A stretch of 64,000 nucleotides of DNA from Stenomitos frigidus_A (GTDB taxonomy: Bacteria; Cyanobacteriota; Cyanobacteriia; Leptolyngbyales; Leptolyngbyaceae). Location: the NCBI RefSeq assembly GCF_963877135.1, contig NZ_CAWNSW010000089.1, positions 124,001 to 188,000 of the forward strand, read 5' to 3'. This document shows positions 1 to 9,254 of this stretch, piece by piece; position 1 is the stretch's first letter; each line of letters starts with the position of its first letter. Position numbers and translations under genes: made by a program. Under the pieces are notes generated by a model. That model was not told the DNA's origin. It saw only the letters and a program-made list of their open reading frames with translations, and did not search any database.

Positions 1-705
1 TGCAAGCCTGCTTGCAGCTGCTTTAGTCAAGGGTAAAGAGCTTTCTAGCAAACAAAGGACCCGTAGCGACAGGTTTGATCACAAGGTAAACGGCTAGAGG
101 GCATGACTCTGGCAAAACCTGCTGTACCCAACGGTAAATTTCTGCTTGTAATGCCAATTCCGTCTGAATCTGCACAGAACTGCAGGTTGGGTTTCGTCAG
201 ACTCAACCCAACCAAGCGATTGCTAACGTAACGCCTCTGGCATACCTGCACTAGGGGTTTCACGCTGTTTAACCCAACCGACACTGCATGATTCTATGCC
301 TCTTCAACAAGCATTGGTATAAAGCTCCTAACGGGTTGCCCAGCAATGAGTTCTCAGGATCGTGGATTAAATGAAATCGACAAATTATTTGCAGGTAGGG
401 GCGCACGGCCCGTTTTCCCCTACGGGAAATGTCAGAGTGATTAAATTCTTGTTCCTTAGTGACGAGCTATGAGAAAAGGGTGAGCGACTGAAGACTGAGG
501 GGTAACCACTGACCAAGCCTTTCACTATATCCCTCTGAAAAGCTAGATGACAGCGAGCCTGATTTCAAAGTAGAACTGGAATAACAGGCAATCCGCTGTA
601 AACTGGCAGCTAAAAGGGCTGTTTAGCATCGCCTGTGCTCTAAGTAGCACTCGTCGTCTTGGCAGCGGATTCTCTATGATGGAATTGATATAGGGGAAAG
701 AGTCC
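1..705. other. gene-free stretch with a dispersed repeat
   Basis: I see no convincing gene here. The short minus-strand reading frame at 45-284 is composed of a dispersed intergenic repeat that recurs near 51 kb. The rest probably holds the promoter of the FHA gene starting at 706. I could not pick out a clear -35/-10 pair. Confidence 0.6.
185..281. repeat. dispersed cyanobacterial intergenic repeat, copy A
   Basis: Positions 185-213 form a perfect hairpin with arms GGTTGGGTT and AACCCAACC. Positions 255-281 (minus strand) match 51018-51044 (plus strand) at 24 of 27 bases. The same GGGTT/AACCC vocabulary separates both blocks. This is a non-coding repeat family, present twice in the window in opposite orientations. 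Confidence 0.7.
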
Positions 706-1473
706 ATGATTGTTTGTCCGAATTGCAATCATCAAAATCCTGATGGCGCAGTTCAGTGTGAAGCCTGTTATACACCCTTACCTGCGACCATGAGCTGCCC
801 AAACTGTGGCACCACGGTTCAGGCAGATGCCAGTTTCTGTGGCCAGTGTGGCTATAACCTCCGCACTGCTGCCAGCAACCAACCTGCCGAAAGCGTGGTG
901 CATTCAGCAGCAGCACCGGAGGCTGTACCAGTTATGCCAGAATTGCTCCCGCTGGATCCACTTGTGCCGCCCGATCCGCTTGTTGCACCACCAATGGCGC
1001 TTCCTGACACCCCGGTTGCGCTTGAGGCTCCTGATCCGATGCCTGCGGCTTCCCCTATCCCCGTCATCAGCCAACCGTCTGCGAACGGGGAAGCTGTTGC
1101 TGTATCGCCGCCAGCACAGAGCAGCTCGACCACTCAACTGCAACAGCAAACGGCACGTCTCTTACATCTGCAAACCAGTGCTTCGTTAGAATTGCCGCAG
1201 AGTCTGACCGTTATTCACATTGGCAAACCTAACGATCGCATTCCCCCCGATATTGATGTGTCTGGCTTCCCCGACTCTGAAATTGTGTCTCGCATTCATG
1301 CTGATATCCGACTTGAAGGGGACGCTTACTACCTAGAGGATGTGGGTAGTTCTAACGGCACTTACATCAACAATGTGCCACTACCGATGGGTAACCGTCA
1401 CCGTCTACGGCAGGGCGATCGCATTGCTCTAGGCAAGGGCGACAAGGTAACATTTTTGTTCCAGCTTTCCTGA
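706..1473 (+). CDS. double zinc-ribbon and FHA-domain protein
   Basis: The 255-residue protein opens with two CxxC...CxxC zinc ribbons (about residues 4-50: CPNC, CEAC, CPNC, CGQC). A Pro/Ala/Val-rich linker of about 100 residues follows. A C-terminal FHA domain (about 165-255) carries the phosphothreonine-reading signature SRIHADI and SSNGTYINN. FHA domains bind phosphothreonine, so the likely role is an adaptor in Ser/Thr kinase signalling. It lies 247 bp upstream of a second FHA gene on the same strand, which also has a zinc ribbon and a kinase-like domain, and the two probably act together. The ATG at 706 follows a GGGAAAGAG-like ribosome site. Domain calls are firm; the pathway is not known. 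Confidence 0.9.
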   Translation: MIVCPNCNHQNPDGAVQCEACYTPLPATMSCPNCGTTVQADASFCGQCGYNLRTAASNQPAESVVHSAAAPEAVPVMPELLPLDPLVPPDPLVAPPMALPDTPVALEAPDPMPAASPIPVISQPSANGEAVAVSPPAQSSSTTQLQQQTARLLHLQTSASLELPQSLTVIHIGKPNDRIPPDIDVSGFPDSEIVSRIHADIRLEGDAYYLEDVGSSNGTYINNVPLPMGNRHRLRQGDRIALGKGDKVTFLFQLS

Positions 1474-1720
1474 CGTTAGACGTGAGCTTTGTTGGCAAGG
1501 TGAAGTCAGCCCGTCACACTGACTCGTCACTGCGTAAGTTATGAGTACGATGTCTGTCTCATACGTTCCTTCAGATAGTCGTGTATCGTTAGAAAACTTG
1601 CCACGATCGATTACGAAAATTTTCGGTTCTACAGCAGCAAAAGCGGCGTAGGATGGAAGCACGTTTTCGGACGGTAGCAGTCTTTGCCACAAGTTATTAC
1701 TCAGACTTTATACCGCCAGT

Positions 1721-3133
1721 GTGATTACCCTCACCCTTTTGCATCCGATTCAGTCGATTCCGGTTCAAAGTTGGACCTTTGAACACGAATCTGTTATTCG
1801 AATTGGACGATCAACCGATAATCACGTTATTCTCTACAGCGCAGTCGTTTCTCGTCATCATGTCGAGCTGCGCGAAGTCGATTCGCGGTGGGAAGTTATC
1901 AGCTTAGGTGCAAACGGCACCTACGTAGACAGCAAGCGCATTACGCAGATGCCGATCGTGGACAGTCTTGTGATTCGGCTGGCGCGATCAGGCCCTAACA
2001 TTCAAATTCATGTGGGCTCTTTACCTCCTGACAGTGGTAAAGCATTACAGGGCGATCAAACCAGAGCGCAACGAGTGAAACCTAGTCTGAGCGACGTTCT
2101 ACCTGCTGATGTAGGCAGATCTGTGCAGCCAGGTGGCATGTCGCTCATTCCCAATCTGGAGATACCCGTAACCAAACAGCCAGAGGACGACTCATCGCCT
2201 CTCAATCATCCCTCTGGCGATCGTAGGCAGCAAGCCACTGACATGAGTGGTGTCAATGGGTTGCCTGCCGTGGTACCGCCTGCGGATCTGGTGAGCTGTA
2301 CGCATCCCCGCGCTCAAGGAAACGTGCTGTTTTGTCCAGACTGTGGTGAACCGCTGCAGGTAACGCAAACAGTGGGCGACTATCAGGTGGTTAAGACGGT
2401 TCGTCAAGACCCGGTTGGCATGACTCAGCTAGTCTGGCGCAACGGTCAGAGTTTAGTCTTAAGAACGGTCAATCCAGAATGGCAGCAGCCAGATATCTTA
2501 GAAGCTTTCACCCAGCAAGCAACGCAACTGCTGACGCTCGATCATCCAGGTTTACCTCATTTTGTTGATTTCTTTGTGAATGAAGGAAAGCCTCATCTGG
2601 TGCGGCGACGAGTTTATGGGCAAAGCTTTCAGCAACGGGTTGGCCGACAGGGACTCTTGACGCAAACCGAGGCGATCGCCACGATCGTGCAAGTCTGCGA
2701 CACACTGGACTATCTGCATCAACAGTCCCCAGCCTTGCTACATGAGGATCTGAGGCCTGAGAATTTGATCCAACAAACCGTCCCGGCTGGTAACATCACG
2801 CTGGTTGGGTTTGTTTCTCTCCGCTCATTCGTTGCCGAACGCTCCGAGCCGTCATTGTATATGGCTCCCGAACAAGCGCAGGGCCAAAAGACGGTTGCGG
2901 CAGATCTGTTCGCTCTCGGTCCGATCCTGGTTTTTCTGCTCACCGGTCAAGCGCCCGACGCATTCTATGCCCAACGAGAGCAAGGGTTTCGCTTTTATCC
3001 AGAGTATGTGCCTGGACTAGCAACGGAACTGGTGACGATCATCCGTCGATTGACTAGCCCCCAGCCAGAAGACCGTTACGCAACTGCGAAAGAAGTAGCG
3101 GATGCACTTTTGAGTGTGTCTATCACTGCATAA
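1721..3133 (+). CDS. FHA, zinc-ribbon and pseudokinase protein
   Basis: This 470-residue protein uses a GTG start. An N-terminal FHA domain (about 20-95; GRSTDNHVI, SRHHVEL, GANGTYVDS) is followed by a disordered linker, a small zinc ribbon near residues 190-215 (CxH and CPDC) and a kinase-like fold (about 225-465). The kinase looks dead. The VAIK lysine is replaced in VLRTV (about 248). The catalytic loop reads HEDLRPEN instead of HRDxKxxN. The DFG aspartate is absent (LVGFVSL, about 360). The later APE-like segment (MAPEQAQG) and the helical lobe are kept. It probably acts as a scaffold that reads phosphothreonine, partnered with the preceding FHA protein. Loss of activity is inferred from sequence only. 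Confidence 0.88.
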   Translation: MITLTLLHPIQSIPVQSWTFEHESVIRIGRSTDNHVILYSAVVSRHHVELREVDSRWEVISLGANGTYVDSKRITQMPIVDSLVIRLARSGPNIQIHVGSLPPDSGKALQGDQTRAQRVKPSLSDVLPADVGRSVQPGGMSLIPNLEIPVTKQPEDDSSPLNHPSGDRRQQATDMSGVNGLPAVVPPADLVSCTHPRAQGNVLFCPDCGEPLQVTQTVGDYQVVKTVRQDPVGMTQLVWRNGQSLVLRTVNPEWQQPDILEAFTQQATQLLTLDHPGLPHFVDFFVNEGKPHLVRRRVYGQSFQQRVGRQGLLTQTEAIATIVQVCDTLDYLHQQSPALLHEDLRPENLIQQTVPAGNITLVGFVSLRSFVAERSEPSLYMAPEQAQGQKTVAADLFALGPILVFLLTGQAPDAFYAQREQGFRFYPEYVPGLATELVTIIRRLTSPQPEDRYATAKEVADALLSVSITA

Positions 3134-3137
3134 TCTA

Positions 3138-3956
3138 TCACTGCATAAAAGTAGCAAGGCTTTGACCATCGACGGTTGGCACGGTGAATGAAAAGCAGCT
3201 ACCTTCGCCATGCACGGATTCAAAGTAAAGCTTTCCGCCTTGATTTTCGACCAGCAGCTTGCAAAGAGAGAGCCCCAACCCAGTGCCCTTGATAGCGTGC
3301 CGATCGCGGTGCTGTACTCGGTAAAACCGCTCAAAGAGATGGGGTTGATCTGCTACAGGAATCCCTAAGCCATGATCACGGACCCAAATCGTTACCCAGC
3401 CAGCTTGCTGTACTGCGGCACCGATTTCGATCGGGGCACCGTTGGGAGAGTATTTAATCGCATTCGATATGAGATTGACCAACACCTGCGACAGTTGCCA
3501 GCGATCGCTCCAGATATGCGCTAGGTCGGGTTCAAACTGATGCGTTGCCTCAACGTCATGAAAGCCCATCATGACCTCTTCTACTAAGCTCTTTGCACAA
3601 AAGCCCACTGCCTGGGTCTTAAGCGCCCCCGTTTCCAAGTTACGCAGCGCCATTAAATCCTGCAGCAGTTGTCTTAAGCGATGCACTTGTTGGTGCACAA
3701 CATCCAAAAATTCTTGGCGGTGTTCTGCGCCCAAACTAGGTTCTGCTAGCAACGAAACAGAGCCACCCAATGCCGTTAATGGGGTTGCCAACTGGTGAGT
3801 CAGCAAGTGCATGAGTTGCGTTTGCTGAGCAATTTGCTCTTTAAGCGATTGGTTTTCTAAGAGCGCCTGCAGCAAGCGATCGTCTCCTGCTTCAGACACA
3901 ATGGTGGCTTGACTTGCTGGAGCAAGGGAGGGCTCGTTGTTTGGCAGCGAAGACAT
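3138..3956 (-). CDS. orphan sensor-less histidine kinase
   Basis: The 272-residue kinase has a short N-terminal region with coiled-coil tendency (about 25-50), then a HisKA dimerisation domain with H-box HQLATPLTAL (phospho-acceptor His near residue 53). The HATPase domain follows with N-box NLISNAIKYSPNG, G1 DHGLGIP, F-box FERFYR and G2 GTGLGLSL. It has no membrane segment, PAS or GAF domain, so it must take its input from a partner protein. No response regulator is adjacent. It is convergent with the FHA/pseudokinase gene, with only 4 bp between the stop codons. Cyanobacterial orphan kinases of this layout are common, and its target cannot be told from the window. Confidence 0.9.
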   Translation of the reverse strand: MSSLPNNEPSLAPASQATIVSEAGDDRLLQALLENQSLKEQIAQQTQLMHLLTHQLATPLTALGGSVSLLAEPSLGAEHRQEFLDVVHQQVHRLRQLLQDLMALRNLETGALKTQAVGFCAKSLVEEVMMGFHDVEATHQFEPDLAHIWSDRWQLSQVLVNLISNAIKYSPNGAPIEIGAAVQQAGWVTIWVRDHGLGIPVADQPHLFERFYRVQHRDRHAIKGTGLGLSLCKLLVENQGGKLYFESVHGEGSCFSFTVPTVDGQSLATFMQ

Positions 3957-4387
3957 AGAGCAACTCTGAATGCAAGTGAGCAGTCGGTACGTTAATCAGC
4001 CGTTGTCAGCAAAGCATTAACCCTACCAACACCTTAACATTATGTTACAAATCTTGTTTGTATGCCTCTGTGCCTTTACGGTGGCGCTGGAGTATCACTT
4101 TAGCGGTCAGGTCAATCTTCTTGGTTTGAAGCCTTGATAGCGCTGTTCAACCGCACCGATTCAACGAAATTTAAAGAGTCTTCTAATACCCATCAGAATG
4201 CTCTGAAAAGGTGATTAAATGAACCCGGACATACCTCCTAGGTGAAGTCTTAATTTGGGTACAGGCTTAGCTTGAGTAAGGTCTTGGCTTGCCTAAGTGT
4301 CCTGATTAATTTGTCTGTGCAGCGTAAGTAGCAGTAATCAGTATCAATCATTTCGGCTCAGTCGATTGAGCCCTTAGGTATATCAAG
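3957..4387. other. divergent intergenic region, kinase / ppx
   Basis: This 431-bp region lies between divergently transcribed genes, so it should hold both promoters. I see no hairpin terminator, tRNA or small gene. A CTTAAC-like element near 4040 resembles half of a cyanobacterial Pho box, but no second good copy follows. Confidence 0.4.
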
Positions 4388-6052
4388 ATGGTCAGCGCAG
4401 TTCCTAAGATTAAAAAGAAGTTGGTGAGCATCCCCGCGATGACAATGGCGCATGAACGCATTCTAGCTGCGATCGATGTGGGTACAAACTCCATCCACAT
4501 GGTTGTGGTTCGCATTCAGCCTGCGCTCCCTGCTTTCACAATTATTGCTAGAGAAAAGACGACGGTTCGGCTGGGCGATCGCAATCGGCAAAACGGCAAT
4601 CTCACCGACGAAGCAATGGAGCGGGCGATCGATACCCTCAAGCGCTGTCAAGAAATTGCCAAAAGCCTGAACGCTGAGCAGACGATCGCGGTGGCTACTA
4701 GCGCCACGCGGGAAGCCCCGAATGGACGTGATTTTTTGCAGCGCATCGAAGCAGAGGTAGGGCTGTGGATTAATCTGATTTCGGGTCCCGAAGAAGCCCG
4801 TCGTATCTACCTGGGTGTGCTGTCCGGGATGGAACTTAATGGTCAGCCCCACGTCATCATCGACATTGGTGGTGGCTCCACGGAATTAGTACTGGGTGAT
4901 GGGCATGAACCGCGCACCCTAAGCAGCACTAAAATCGGCGCTGTTCGTTTGACCGTTGAGCATATTACGACTGACCCCATCAGCAATGTCGAATTTCAGG
5001 CGCTTCAAGCCTACATTCGAGGGATGCTAGAGCGCCCAGTTGAAGAGCTGAAAGCCGGTCTGCAGCTAGGCGAAAAACCGCGTTTGGTCGGAACATCTGG
5101 CACGATCGAAACCTTAGCGATGATCCATGCGCGGGAAAAAACAGGCGCAGTGCCATCACCGCTGAATGGCTACGAGTTTAGCCTGAAAGATTTACGAGAA
5201 ACCGTGGCGTATCTTCGTCGCCTTTCGGTGGCAGGCCGAACGGAGATTCCTGGTGTTAACGATCGACGCGCCGAAATTATTCTGGCGGGAGCGCTCATTC
5301 TTCAGGAAGCGATGACGCTATTGGGTATGGAGTCGATCGTAATTTGTGAGCGATCGCTACGAGAAGGAGTCATTGTCGATTGGATGCTGACCCACGGTTT
5401 GATTGAAGATCGCCTGCGCTATCAAGGGTCTGTGCGCCAGCGTAGCGTGCTCGACACTGCGAACAAGTACCGAGTCAAGCTAGACTACAGCGAGCATGTG
5501 GCAACTTTTGCGCTCAGCCTGTTCGACCAAACTCAAGGTAGTCTGCACAATTGGGGCGAAGAAGAGCGCGAACTGCTATGGGCGGCCGCTATTTTGCACA
5601 ACTGCGGGCACCACGTGAGCCATTCCTCCCATCACAAGCACTCCTACTACCTGATCCGTCATAGCGATCTGCTGGGCTATACCGAAACTGAAATTGAAAC
5701 GATCGCCAACCTCGCCCGCTATCACCGCAAAAGCGCTCCCAAAAAGAAGCACGAAAGCTATCGCAGTCTGACCAGTAAGCGCCATCGACATGTTGTAGAT
5801 CAACTGAGCGCTCTACTGCGTTTGGCGGTTGCCCTCGATCGTCGCCAAATTGGTGCCGTTAAGCAAGTGGTTTGCGAAGTGCGTCCCCAATCCCAGGAAT
5901 TCAGGCTCCTCATTCAGCCAGCCAAGCCTGACGATGACTGCGCTCTAGAACTTTGGAGCCTCGACTACAAAAAAGCCAGCTTTGAAACCGAGTTTGGGCT
6001 CAAGCTAGTGCCTGTTTTGCAAACAGCCGCCGCTGCAGTTGTTGGTTGTTAG
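4388..6052 (+). CDS. ppx: Ppx/GppA exopolyphosphatase
   Basis: The 554-residue protein belongs to the ASKHA-fold Ppx/GppA family, which degrades polyphosphate or (p)ppGpp. Phosphate-binding motifs are visible: AAIDVGTNSIHMVV (about 28-41), TSATREAPN, the GGGSTELV loop (about 160) and GTSGTIETLA. The C-terminal part (about 350-545) is HD-like (ILHNCGHHVSHSSHHKHS), as in long bacterial Ppx. The chosen ATG at 4388 is the first in frame. An alternative start 17 codons later (MTMAHERIL) cannot be excluded. Length and motifs agree with full-length enzymes. The role in polyphosphate turnover is known for the family; GppA activity is possible. Confidence 0.93.
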   Translation: MVSAVPKIKKKLVSIPAMTMAHERILAAIDVGTNSIHMVVVRIQPALPAFTIIAREKTTVRLGDRNRQNGNLTDEAMERAIDTLKRCQEIAKSLNAEQTIAVATSATREAPNGRDFLQRIEAEVGLWINLISGPEEARRIYLGVLSGMELNGQPHVIIDIGGGSTELVLGDGHEPRTLSSTKIGAVRLTVEHITTDPISNVEFQALQAYIRGMLERPVEELKAGLQLGEKPRLVGTSGTIETLAMIHAREKTGAVPSPLNGYEFSLKDLRETVAYLRRLSVAGRTEIPGVNDRRAEIILAGALILQEAMTLLGMESIVICERSLREGVIVDWMLTHGLIEDRLRYQGSVRQRSVLDTANKYRVKLDYSEHVATFALSLFDQTQGSLHNWGEEERELLWAAAILHNCGHHVSHSSHHKHSYYLIRHSDLLGYTETEIETIANLARYHRKSAPKKKHESYRSLTSKRHRHVVDQLSALLRLAVALDRRQIGAVKQVVCEVRPQSQEFRLLIQPAKPDDDCALELWSLDYKKASFETEFGLKLVPVLQTAAAAVVGC

Positions 6053-6073
6053 TTATTGATTGCGTCCGTCTCT

Positions 6074-6733
6074 TCAAGCAACTGCGACAAAAAGGTCATC
6101 GAAGCTCTTAGCGGGTGCATCGGCTTTCGCTACGATCTCGACAATCTTGTTGCGAGCAGAGGGTAAGAAAAGCGCTTCAACGCAGGTCTGCGCTACTTTC
6201 GTGCGGGGAATACTGCCCTCGAAGAGCGTATCAGCAGATGACATAACCACCGCATCGGCGTTATCTTCGTTTTTCAAGCCACCTGGACGGACGATCGTGT
6301 AAGTCAAACCGCTCTTTTGAAGGTACTCTTCAGCCTGCTTCTTCCAGACCAAAATCAGAAAGAAAAGATTTAAGGGATGAAATAATTGCGAGGTGCACAG
6401 AGACGAGACAAAAACAAAGTGCTCAATGCCGTGCGCTTTTGCCGCCTCAACCAAATTTTTGGTGCCTTCATAATCAACCTTATAGGGAGCTGTTGGGTCA
6501 AAGCCAGGTTTTGCGCCAGTGGCACAGAGTATGACCGTGCTGTCGCCCAGCACACTCGCTAAACGTTTGGTGTCTAAAACATCACCCTCAACTAGTTCTG
6601 CTTCGGGCGGCAAAACGGCTTGAGCTTTTGCCCGGTCACGGACCAGAGCACGCACGGGGATGCCTCGCTCTACAAGCTCCTTAACGATGCGTTGACCAGT
6701 TTGTCCTGTGGCTCCAGCTACAAACGCTTTCAT
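6074..6733 (-). CDS. NAD(P)-binding atypical SDR (NmrA/Ycf39-like)
   Basis: The 219-residue Rossmann protein starts MKAFVAGATGQTGQRIV with the dinucleotide motif GATGQTG. It continues with VRALVRD and VEGDVLD (adenine and ribose contacts), a FVFVSSL strand and a YTIVRPGGL segment typical of atypical SDRs related to Ycf39 and Tic62. A longer in-frame reading to 6886 exists, but its extra 51 residues lie upstream of the GxxGxxG start and look non-coding. The ATG at 6733 follows AGGAGCAGAAT, a good ribosome site. Relatives act in photosystem assembly or as oxidoreductases; the substrate here is unknown. It is convergent with ppx, 21 bp apart. Confidence 0.88.
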   Translation of the reverse strand: MKAFVAGATGQTGQRIVKELVERGIPVRALVRDRAKAQAVLPPEAELVEGDVLDTKRLASVLGDSTVILCATGAKPGFDPTAPYKVDYEGTKNLVEAAKAHGIEHFVFVSSLCTSQLFHPLNLFFLILVWKKQAEEYLQKSGLTYTIVRPGGLKNEDNADAVVMSSADTLFEGSIPRTKVAQTCVEALFLPSARNKIVEIVAKADAPAKSFDDLFVAVA

Positions 6734-7182
6734 AATTCTGCTCCTGATTGTGTCTATGGACAAAGGGGTGGTTAGGATGGGCAATAGATGCCAGTTGGAT
6801 GGAAGAACATCACTAAAGCCAGTGCAACAGTTTGCAAAAGGCTCAAGCACCTGAACCCAAAGCTTCTGATGCTGCAAGGCAAGCATCTTTACCTAGACTT
6901 TATCGAATTCTCTATGCAAACAAACCTACCGTATGGATAGAGTCGTGATTTCGGATTGATTTGCAGCCTGCTTGTATAGTTGGTATGTTAATGAATGTTA
7001 AGTTGCCGCCTTCACTGGATGTAAGATATTGCAAGCAGTAGCCCTGAAGCCTTTGATTTGCAGTCGCTAATCTTTGTGGTAACAAATTACTGTTGCATGC
7101 GCTGATGTTGATTCCGCTGGTTTTGCAGAAATCCGTAAAACCTCGGTGAGGACGTGAAGAGCGAAAGAGGCACTATAGACCT
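6734..7182. other. divergent intergenic region, SDR / DUF1997
   Basis: This 449-bp spacer separates divergent genes and should contain both promoters. I see no RNA gene, repeat or small protein in it. Confidence 0.4.
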
Positions 7183-7983
7183 ATGCAACTAGCAACTAAC
7201 GTCGAGCCGTCTATCATGCAGTCACACTCCACTGAATCCCAATCGACTGAGCTTCCTGAAGGCTTGCTGCACACCGCGTCGGTCATTCCAGATATGAACT
7301 ACCTGATGACAGAGGACTCTGACCAAAATCTGCTTGAGCCGACTCAGTTTCGTAGCCATTTTGTAGACTGCATGGAAATGTCTGCAGATCTGCCTACGGT
7401 GGCTGCGTATCTCGATGCTCACTCAGTCTGGTTTCACAATTGCGCTCAGCCAATGGTCGTCGAGCCGCTAGGAGATAACGGCTATGCCTTGGTGATTGGC
7501 CGCTTTGGCTCGTATGGCTACCAGATTGAGCCAAAGATTGGTTTGCATCTGCTGCCCCAAGATCATGGCGTCTACCGCATTGAGACCATTGCTATCCCTG
7601 GATACGTGATGCCGGGTTACGACGTTGACTTTCGGGCTGCGATGACTCTGGTGGAAGCGGGTGCAGAGTCAGCTTCCAGTTTGCTCGATCGCCCTGGAAC
7701 ACCCTCCGCTAAAACGACGCGCGTAGAGTGGCAGTTAGATCTAACGGTATCGATTCAGTTTCCACGGTTTATTCACGCGCTGCCCAAAAGCCTAGTTCAA
7801 AACACAGGCGATCGGCTGCTGCGCCAAATTGTACGTCAGGTATCCAATCGCCTTACGCGCAAGGTCTTAGAAGATTTTCACCAAACCCACGGGTTGCCAC
7901 TCCCAAAACCTGCCAAACGCTGGTTTTTCCAAAAATCAGAAAGCGTTTTGGATGAGCCTTTGGGCGATGAGCCGACCGTTTAG
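7183..7983 (+). CDS. DUF1997 family protein
   Basis: The 266-residue protein is conserved in cyanobacteria and plant plastids. The DUF1997 core spans about residues 60-235, from a SADLPTVAAYL helix through FGSYGYQIEPKIGLHLLP and GYVMPGYDVDF to a C-terminal helical stretch ending IVRQVSNRLTRKVLEDFH. The fold is probably START-like, but no activity is established for the family. There is no signal peptide or membrane helix, so it is cytosolic or thylakoid-associated. The first ATG (7183) gives a polar N-terminus rich in Ser and Thr that is probably disordered. It is a single gene with no operon partner. Confidence 0.8.
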   Translation: MQLATNVEPSIMQSHSTESQSTELPEGLLHTASVIPDMNYLMTEDSDQNLLEPTQFRSHFVDCMEMSADLPTVAAYLDAHSVWFHNCAQPMVVEPLGDNGYALVIGRFGSYGYQIEPKIGLHLLPQDHGVYRIETIAIPGYVMPGYDVDFRAAMTLVEAGAESASSLLDRPGTPSAKTTRVEWQLDLTVSIQFPRFIHALPKSLVQNTGDRLLRQIVRQVSNRLTRKVLEDFHQTHGLPLPKPAKRWFFQKSESVLDEPLGDEPTV

Positions 7984-8095
7984 AAGTTGTTAGGCAGCGG
8001 TCAGCAATCAGCATTTAGCTCCGGATTAATTGCTAATCACTGATCGCGCTCAGCAAGGATGAGCTTTTTAAGGGAGCATTGAACTTCACTCGTAC

Positions 8096-9001
8096 CTAAT
8101 GCTCCTTCACGGTCAGCCGTTCAAAGCTGAGCCGCAGCAATGACAGACCGAGAATGATCAAAAACATCACCAGCCCGATCGTGCAGGCGTAGCTCATCTC
8201 CAGGTCTTGAAAGGCTTGCTCATAGACGTAATACACGATGGTCTTGGAACTGTTGCGCGGCCCTCCCTGAGTCATGATGTAGACCTCTTCGAAGACTTTC
8301 GTGGCCGAAATCGCCGAAATCACGGCAACCAGTAACAAATAGGGTTGCATGAGTGGGACGGTGATATCCCAATGCTTCTTGATGCCATCGGAACCATCGA
8401 TCGCGGCTGCTTCATACAAATCTTCTGGAATAGCCTGTAAGCCTGCCAGGTAGATCACCATGTAGTAGCCCAGGCCTTTCCAGACCGTGACGACCATCAC
8501 GCTAAAAATGGCCCAGCTAGGACTGGTCAGCCAGGGAATGCCACTGGTTGACAGATTTGCCAGCTTGAGGAGTTGATTCAGCAAACCGTTATCCGCGTAG
8601 AGCCACTTCCAGGCAATGCCAGCGACGACCATTGAAATAATGACTGGCGTGTAGTACGCCACCCGAAACCAGCGGATGCCACGTAGCTTTTGGTTAACCA
8701 GAATTGCCAATCCTAATGGTAGCGTCACCAAAATCGGCACGACACCGACCAAATAAAGCACCGTATTGCGAAAGGTTTCCCAGAAGACGCGATCGCTCCA
8801 CAGCCGCCGAAAATTCTTCAGCCCAATCCACACAGGCGGCTGCGTCAGGTCAAAGTCATAACGGGTAAAGCTCAGGTAAAACGCCTGTAGGGCTGGATAA
8901 AACACCGTCAGACTAAGGACAAGCAGAGCAGGCAACAAAAAAAGGTAAGGCGTAAGCCATTGTAGCAACAGGCTCCGATCCTTCAGCATCCATTTGGGCA
9001 T
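8096..9001 (-). CDS. MalF/UgpA-type sugar ABC permease
   Basis: This 301-residue protein has six predicted membrane helices and the EAA loop EAAAIDGSDGIKKHWDITVP (about 210-230), which docks the ATPase. It belongs to the carbohydrate uptake class 1 (MalF, UgpA, LacF) inner-membrane subunits. The usual partner permease (MalG type), solute-binding protein and MalK-like ATPase are missing next to it. The subunit must assemble with components encoded elsewhere, as often seen in cyanobacteria. It sits 253 bp downstream of the hydrolase that ends the BMP-transporter operon. That transporter uses a different permease family, so a functional link is doubtful. Confidence 0.9.
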   Translation of the reverse strand: MPKWMLKDRSLLLQWLTPYLFLLPALLVLSLTVFYPALQAFYLSFTRYDFDLTQPPVWIGLKNFRRLWSDRVFWETFRNTVLYLVGVVPILVTLPLGLAILVNQKLRGIRWFRVAYYTPVIISMVVAGIAWKWLYADNGLLNQLLKLANLSTSGIPWLTSPSWAIFSVMVVTVWKGLGYYMVIYLAGLQAIPEDLYEAAAIDGSDGIKKHWDITVPLMQPYLLLVAVISAISATKVFEEVYIMTQGGPRNSSKTIVYYVYEQAFQDLEMSYACTIGLVMFLIILGLSLLRLSFERLTVKEH

Positions 9002-9106
9002 TTCAATGTGAGCGGCAAAACGATAAGCAGATCTAGCCCATCATAAAGGGAATGGGGAAGAGGGAGCGTTTTGAGTTTTGTAAGCAAACCTCGGAAGTTT
9101 TAGCCA

Positions 9107-9160
9107 AGCATTGAACCTCATGGCTAAACTCAACGCTCAAACCTCCGAGGTTTTGGTTGC
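9107..9160. repeat. palindromic intergenic repeat
   Basis: The segment AAACCTCCGAGGTTT is a 7-bp-arm palindrome around 9140-9155. A related, imperfect block (AACCTCGGAAGTTT) lies about 50 bp upstream. It is followed by tandem CCGTCATCCCTTAT units near 9210-9240. This is a typical dispersed cyanobacterial hairpin and may also end transcription of the operon upstream on the minus strand. Confidence 0.5.
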
Positions 9161-9254
9161 TCAAGTTCTAAGGCTTGAGTTGATTCTGATCCCTCTCACT
9201 TACCTTTAGCCCTCATCCGTCATCCCTTATCCGTCATCCCCTCTGCCTTCCGCC

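Noticed and set aside
45..284. 79-codon minus-strand frame
   Set aside because: It translates a dispersed non-coding repeat that recurs at 51 kb, and has no ribosome site or known relatives.
4036..4062. Possible Pho box upstream of ppx
   Set aside because: One CTTAAC-like half is present, but the second direct repeat does not match the consensus.
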